Assembly: GCA_002448875.1 (NCBI GenBank) | Contig: DKAS01000031.1 | Location: 1 to 8,325, forward strand | Direction of reading: 5' to 3' | Origin: Proteobacteria bacterium UBA6920 | Lineage (GTDB): Bacteria > Pseudomonadota > Gammaproteobacteria > SG8-11 | Length of the DNA stretch: 8,325 nt | In this document: positions 5,059 to 8,325 of the stretch, piece after piece | Layout: each line of letters begins with the position of its first letter | Position numbering within the stretch: the stretch's first letter is position 1 | Made by a program: the position numbers and the translations under genes | The notes under the pieces: generated by a model | What the model was told of the DNA's origin: nothing | Databases searched by the model: none | What the model saw: only the letters and a program-made list of their open reading frames with translations

Positions 5059-6450
5059 ATGTTCAACAGTGACGATAAAGAAAACGAAGATCGCAAGTTG
5101 AATCGCCGCGACTTCATGCGCAAGGCGGGTGTGCTCGGGCTGGCCGGTATCGCCGGCGGTCAGGCGCTGAAAGCGGTTGCACACCCTTTAAACAACGATA
5201 CTCCCCGTGTCATCACGGCACCGGATCAACCCAATCCTCCTGTTATCACCCAGGAGTTTCCCATTCCCGGCAATGACGAGCGGCAAATCGTCCAGTATCC
5301 GGAAAAACGGCCATTGATCCGCATTACTTCGCGACCACCGCAGCTGGAAACGCCCATGCCGATGCTGGCGGAGAAGGGCGGCATCACCGCCAATGACGCT
5401 TTTTTCGTCCGCTACCACAACTCGGAAATTCCTCTGAGCATCGATCCCAAAACCTATACGGTGGAGGTGAAGGTAAACAATGGCGTCTATGATCCGCTGA
5501 CCAGTACGCCCACGACTATCTATACGGTGTCGCTGGATGATTTGCGGACCAATTTTCATCGCTTCTCCATCGCCGCGGTCAATCAGTGTTCCGGTAACAG
5601 CCGCGGACTGGAAAGTCCGCGCATGCCCGGTGGCCAGATCGGCAATGGTGCCTGCGGTTGCGCGATTTGGACCGGTGTCCGCCTGAAGGACGTATTGGAG
5701 GCGGCGGGAGTACCGGCCGGCACCCAGCAGGTGATCGTCAACGGACTCGATCAACCGGACGACGAGCCGCCGGATTTCGTCAAGGCCATACCGCTTGATC
5801 GCGCCATGGATGGGGAGGTGATGCTCGCCTATGCCATGAACGGCGAAGAAATTCCCATGCTCAATGGTTATCCGCTCAAATTGATCGTTCCCGGCTGGTA
5901 CGGCACCTATCATGTGAAACACATCAATGAAATCATCCTGTCCGACAGCAGCGATTTCAGTAAGATGTTCTATATGGGTACCGCCTACCGGATTCCGGAC
6001 AACGGCAGCGGCTATCTTCCTCCCGGAACCGCCTGGTCCGGCCCGTGGATACCGATTACGCGCATCCGCATCCGCTCCTTTATCACCAGTCACGTCAACG
6101 GCGCCACCGTGCACACCGGTCGTCCGGTGAAGATTCATGGCGTGGCCTTCGACGGTGGTGATGGCATCAAGACGGTGGAGTTCTCCAGCGACGGCGGCGC
6201 CAGCTGGAAAAAGGCCGAACTGGGAAGGCGACTTGGCAACTACGCGTTTCGCGAATGGCGCGGGCGCTTTGTGCCGCCGGCGGATGGCGAATATACCCTC
6301 AAGGTTCGCGCCGTCAGCAATTCCGGTGAAACCCAGCCGGAAAATCCCGACGACTGTTGGAATCCAAACGGCTATATGCGCAATGTGGTCGAATCCGTCC
6401 GAGTCACGGCGGTTTCGGATTGGGACAAGCAGAAGGGGGTAAATTCATGA
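5059..6450 (+). CDS. sorA: Tat-exported sulfite oxidase-family molybdopterin oxidoreductase (SorA-like)
   Basis: Probable periplasmic sulfite:cytochrome c oxidoreductase that oxidises sulfite to sulfate at a molybdenum-pterin site. A twin-arginine signal peptide is present (NRRDFMRKAG, Arg16-Arg17, then a hydrophobic stretch to about residue 42). The molybdopterin domain contains FFVRYH (115-120), whose Arg118 and His120 match substrate-site residues of SorA. Cys177 in NQCSGNSRG (175-183) is the expected molybdenum ligand. PGWYGTYHVKHINEI (278-292) supplies the usual substrate-site loop. The C-terminal Mo-co dimerisation domain runs from about 345 to 450 (GRPVKIHGVAFDGGDGI, FSSDGGASW). The length of 463 residues fits the family. 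AAGGA ends 7 nt before the ATG. The stop overlaps the start of the cytochrome gene by 4 bp, so the two are co-translated. The symbol is by analogy; a different substrate within the family remains possible. Confidence 0.88.
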   Translation: MFNSDDKENEDRKLNRRDFMRKAGVLGLAGIAGGQALKAVAHPLNNDTPRVITAPDQPNPPVITQEFPIPGNDERQIVQYPEKRPLIRITSRPPQLETPMPMLAEKGGITANDAFFVRYHNSEIPLSIDPKTYTVEVKVNNGVYDPLTSTPTTIYTVSLDDLRTNFHRFSIAAVNQCSGNSRGLESPRMPGGQIGNGACGCAIWTGVRLKDVLEAAGVPAGTQQVIVNGLDQPDDEPPDFVKAIPLDRAMDGEVMLAYAMNGEEIPMLNGYPLKLIVPGWYGTYHVKHINEIILSDSSDFSKMFYMGTAYRIPDNGSGYLPPGTAWSGPWIPITRIRIRSFITSHVNGATVHTGRPVKIHGVAFDGGDGIKTVEFSSDGGASWKKAELGRRLGNYAFREWRGRFVPPADGEYTLKVRAVSNSGETQPENPDDCWNPNGYMRNVVESVRVTAVSDWDKQKGVNS

Positions 6451-6923
6451 TTAAGCACTTTGCAAAAAGACCTTTGGCGGTCGCCTTTGTCGCCGGGCTC
6501 GTGGCGGCGGGCGCCGCTACCTTGGCCGTCGCGGACGGGGAATTTCTCGCCGGCAATCATGATCGCAGCCATGGTTGGGGGCATGTTGCCCGGCAGAGCG
6601 ATGCCCCGAAACAGATAGTGATCGATAATCTGGACAACTTCGTCGTCAGCAAGGGCGATCCGGACCAGGCCGCGCTGACCCAGGAAGTGTGCGGTGACTG
6701 TCATTCGACGGATTATCCGGCGACGCAGCTGAAAATGAGTTGTGCAGCCTGGGGCAAGGAAATCGTCAAGATGGGTAACACCTTCGGCGCGGTCGTCCCA
6801 TGGAAGGAAGACGGAATATCCAAGGCGAATTTGACGGACATCCTGCACTACCTGGCGGACAACTACGGTCAGGGCGCGGCAGCTTGTGTGGGCAACGAAC
6901 TGGATCCGTTGATTCTGGATTGA
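6447..6923 (+). CDS. sorB: Periplasmic monohaem cytochrome c (SorB-like partner)
   Basis: A 158-residue protein with an N-terminal signal peptide (basic MIKHFAKR, then hydrophobic up to about residue 29). It has one haem-binding motif, CGDCH (82-86). Met97 and Met109 are candidates for the sixth ligand. The stretch around SCAAWGKEIVKMG (98-110), with its tryptophan, and the DILHYLADNYG helix (131-141) fit small class I cytochromes of the SorB type. The start is the ATG in the ATGA overlap with the molybdoenzyme gene; GGGGG shortly before it may serve for initiation. It likely takes electrons from the molybdoenzyme and passes them to the respiratory chain. Two extra cysteines (Cys99 and Cys147) are outside the haem motif and could form a disulphide. 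The N-terminal region before the haem domain (about residues 30-75) is longer than in the classic SorB. Confidence 0.85.
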   Translation: MIKHFAKRPLAVAFVAGLVAAGAATLAVADGEFLAGNHDRSHGWGHVARQSDAPKQIVIDNLDNFVVSKGDPDQAALTQEVCGDCHSTDYPATQLKMSCAAWGKEIVKMGNTFGAVVPWKEDGISKANLTDILHYLADNYGQGAAACVGNELDPLILD

Positions 6924-6931
6924 AAACCGCA

Positions 6932-6967
6932 GGGGACGGAGGCGATGGTTTTTACGCCTCCGACCCC
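6932..6967. terminator. Bidirectional hairpin between convergent genes
   Basis: CGGAGGCG (6937-6944) pairs with CGCCTCCG (6955-6962) around a 10-nt loop. After one A/A mismatch, GGGG (6932-6935) pairs with CCCC (6964-6967). That is 12 pairs in total, placed between two convergent stop codons (6923 and 6971). There is no strong U-run on either side (the minus strand has only a short TTTT beyond TGCGG), so termination may be weak or factor-assisted. Confidence 0.6.
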
Positions 6968-6970
6968 ATA

Positions 6971-7981
6971 TCAAGCCAAGGGCACCCGCGCGTAACCGTT
7001 TGCCTCCATCGCCGCCAGCTGATGGCGTATCGCTTCCTGCCAGGGTATTTTCGGCTGATAACCCAGTCGCTGCCTGGCCAGTTCGCTGGGCGCGAACCAG
7101 TCTTCGCCCAGCCAGACGATGGCGCGGGTGAGAAACGGGTCGCCCGGCAGCACTATATTCAATTGCTCCATCATCCAGGCGAAGGCGTAGGCGCCGACAC
7201 GGGGCACGGAAAAATGCGGCAGCGGCGTGCCGATTTCCGCGTGCAGGAAGTTCAGCACTTCGTGCATGGTGGGAAACGCCGGGCCGCAGATATTGAAGGA
7301 TTCGAACGCCTGCAGATCGGTGGCGGTGCAGGCCAGGGCGAATCCCTGGGCCAGGTCGCGGCCGTCGGTGAGCGGCAAACGGGCATGGCCACCCGCCACC
7401 CAGGGAACCAGGTGAGTTTTCAGCCGCGGCAGCAACAGCGAGAGCAGGCCCAGCCGGTAGCGCTCGCCGACGAAATGCCCCAGGCGCAACACCACCATCT
7501 GCATGCTGCGCCCCGCCAGTCGCCGCAACTGGTGTTCGATATCGACCACCACCTCCAGATGCGGCCAGAATCCCGGATGCTGCGCCGGCGCGTTATCGGC
7601 AATGGCGGCTTTCCCGCGCGGCGCCACCACCGGGCTGCTGGGAAAAATAAAGCGCTGCACGCCGGCGGCCTGCGCCGCGTCGATCAGAGCGAAGGTCGGT
7701 TTGCGATAGTTGTGATCCTCTTCCCGGCGATGCGCCCACATGCTGGTCCAGGCCGCGGCGTGACAAATCACATCCACTTCCCGCACCACCTGGCTTAAGT
7801 AGTCAGGATCTCGTAGATCACCCACCCGAACCTCACCCTTATAAGCTGGAGGCAGTCCGTCGCGGTGACGGCAGGCGGCGATAGGCTGCACCTCTCGTAC
7901 GGTGGTCAAAGCCTCCAGGATATGGCTGCCCAGAAAACCCGTGGCGCCGGTGACCAGCACGCGAATCTTTGCCTGCTTCAT
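6971..7981 (-). CDS. NAD(P)-binding extended SDR protein (epimerase/dehydratase-like)
   Basis: A 336-residue Rossmann-fold protein of the extended short-chain dehydrogenase group. The dinucleotide motif TGATGFLG is at 11-18, after VRVLVTG-type beta-1 residues. VGDLRD (53-58) is the usual adenine-contact loop, CHAAA (73-77) the NAD-binding strand end, and FPSSPVV (113-119) the active-site serine strand. The expected YxxxK is not found. Aligning the following glutamate (149) as in Y...K...E puts His141 and Val145 in the Tyr and Lys places, within PHLEVVVDIE. The C-terminal part (RLPLTDGRDLAQG, FNICGP) follows the family pattern. It may therefore bind a nucleotide without ordinary dehydrogenase catalysis. 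A good ribosome binding site, GGAGGT (7995-7990), lies 8 nt from the ATG. No operon partner is in the window, and the substrate cannot be told. Confidence 0.85.
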   Translation of the reverse strand: MKQAKIRVLVTGATGFLGSHILEALTTVREVQPIAACRHRDGLPPAYKGEVRVGDLRDPDYLSQVVREVDVICHAAAWTSMWAHRREEDHNYRKPTFALIDAAQAAGVQRFIFPSSPVVAPRGKAAIADNAPAQHPGFWPHLEVVVDIEHQLRRLAGRSMQMVVLRLGHFVGERYRLGLLSLLLPRLKTHLVPWVAGGHARLPLTDGRDLAQGFALACTATDLQAFESFNICGPAFPTMHEVLNFLHAEIGTPLPHFSVPRVGAYAFAWMMEQLNIVLPGDPFLTRAIVWLGEDWFAPSELARQRLGYQPKIPWQEAIRHQLAAMEANGYARVPLA

Positions 7982-8033
7982 CGTTCTCTACCTCCGTAGT
8001 GAATTGCGTGAAAAATCGAGACAAATCAACAAC

Positions 8034-8300
8034 CGAATCAAGAGTCGGGACATCCACCGAATACCGTTTCGGACCGTTTTTCGGGACACTCACCGAACGA
8101 GAGTCGGGACACCCATCACGCCGAAAACCCGCGACTGAGTGGTGCGGCTAAAACTTCGCCAACATGGAACGGTTGTCGAATTCCCAAAATTTCCATGCGG
8201 CGAAATTGGGTGAGTGTCCCCGGTCTGGTCCCCGGTCTGCCCGGTCCGCCTCTTCCCGGATCCGACCGGCCGCGAAATGGGTGAGTGTCCCTGATTCGAA
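8034..8300. repeat. REP/MITE-like array of inverted GGGACACTCACC motifs
   Basis: Five copies of a 12-bp motif occur in 250 bp. Three are in plus orientation: GGGACATCCACC (8047-8058), GGGACACTCACC (8083-8094) and GGGACACCCATC (8106-8117). Two are in minus orientation (8209-8220 and 8280-8291), both exactly GGGACACTCACC and embedded in a direct repeat of about 20 bp (GCGAAAT, then GGGTGAGTGTCCC). The outer ends are inverted: CGAATCA (8034-8040) before the first motif, and CGAATCA (minus strand, 8298-8292) before the last. The sequence CGAATCAGGG is also seen at the right end of the RAYT element near 1346. A hairpin is formed by CCCAA-TTTC (8183-8193, with two bulged A) and GAAATTGGG (8202-8210). 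No coding sequence is seen from 7996 to 8325. Confidence 0.6.
8217..8239 (+). repeat. Short tandem repeat, 12-bp period
   Basis: TCCCCGGTCTG occurs at 8217-8227 and again at 8229-8239. A partial third copy (CCCGGTC) follows. It begins inside the fourth GGGACACTCACC motif. Confidence 0.6.
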
Positions 8301-8302
8301 TT

Positions 8303-8325
8303 CCATCCGATCCATCCGATCCATC
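8303..8325 (+). repeat. Tandem repeat CCATCCGAT, continuing past the window
   Basis: Two full copies of the 9-bp unit CCATCCGAT and the start of a third (CCATC) reach the window end, so the true copy number is not visible. Confidence 0.75.

Noticed and set aside
5188..6138. 316-codon minus-strand frame
   Set aside because: Antisense to the SorA-like gene, with no recognisable domain.
6800..7798. 332-codon plus-strand frame
   Set aside because: Starts inside the cytochrome gene and runs antisense to the SDR gene; composition is Gln/His/Arg-rich, typical of a shadow frame.
8034..8325. CRISPR array
   Set aside because: Repeats are short, in both orientations and irregularly spaced, and there are no uniform spacers or cas genes.

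Overview
The window looks like a chromosomal segment of a GC-rich proteobacterium, most likely a gamma- or betaproteobacterium with some capacity for sulfur oxidation. This rests on the kinds of genes seen: a RecQ helicase, a Tat-exported sulfite-oxidase-type molybdoenzyme with a c-type cytochrome, and REP-associated tyrosine transposase (RAYT) debris. The taxonomy is inference.

Layout. 1-902 (minus) is the 5' part of recQ, cut by the window edge. 1091-3446 is an accessory patch: an internally deleted RAYT element (about 1091-1346), the 3' remnant of an IS256-family transposase with its terminal repeat (1351-1592), a small predicted lipoprotein (1591-2115, minus), a non-coding stretch with a palindrome and a promoter-like site, and a second RAYT leader whose ribosome binding site and start codon are fused in frame to a DUF3800 gene lacking its N-terminus (2587-3153). 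A strongly base-paired RNA candidate starts right after that stop codon (3154-3245), and a third decayed RAYT leader follows (3354-3446). The middle of the patch (about 1590-3350) is visibly richer in A+T than its flanks.

3493-4653 (minus) is an ABC/SMC-type ATPase. 5059-6923 (plus) is a two-gene operon for periplasmic sulfite oxidation: a molybdopterin oxidoreductase overlapping by 4 bp with a monohaem cytochrome c. A long hairpin separates it from a convergent gene (6971-7981, minus) for an extended SDR-type NAD(P)-binding protein that seems to lack the usual Tyr/Lys catalytic pair. The right edge (about 8034-8325) is non-coding and packed with inverted copies of a GGGACACTCACC-like motif, REP-like hairpins and short tandem repeats.

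The molybdoenzyme and the cytochrome should work together: sulfite is oxidised to sulfate in the periplasm and electrons pass to the c-haem. The most interesting part is the DUF3800 gene with its downstream structured RNA, set in a field of RAYT-derived repeats. It resembles the reported pairing of DUF3800 genes with structured RNA motifs, which has no known function. All family calls come from reading the sequence, without database searches.
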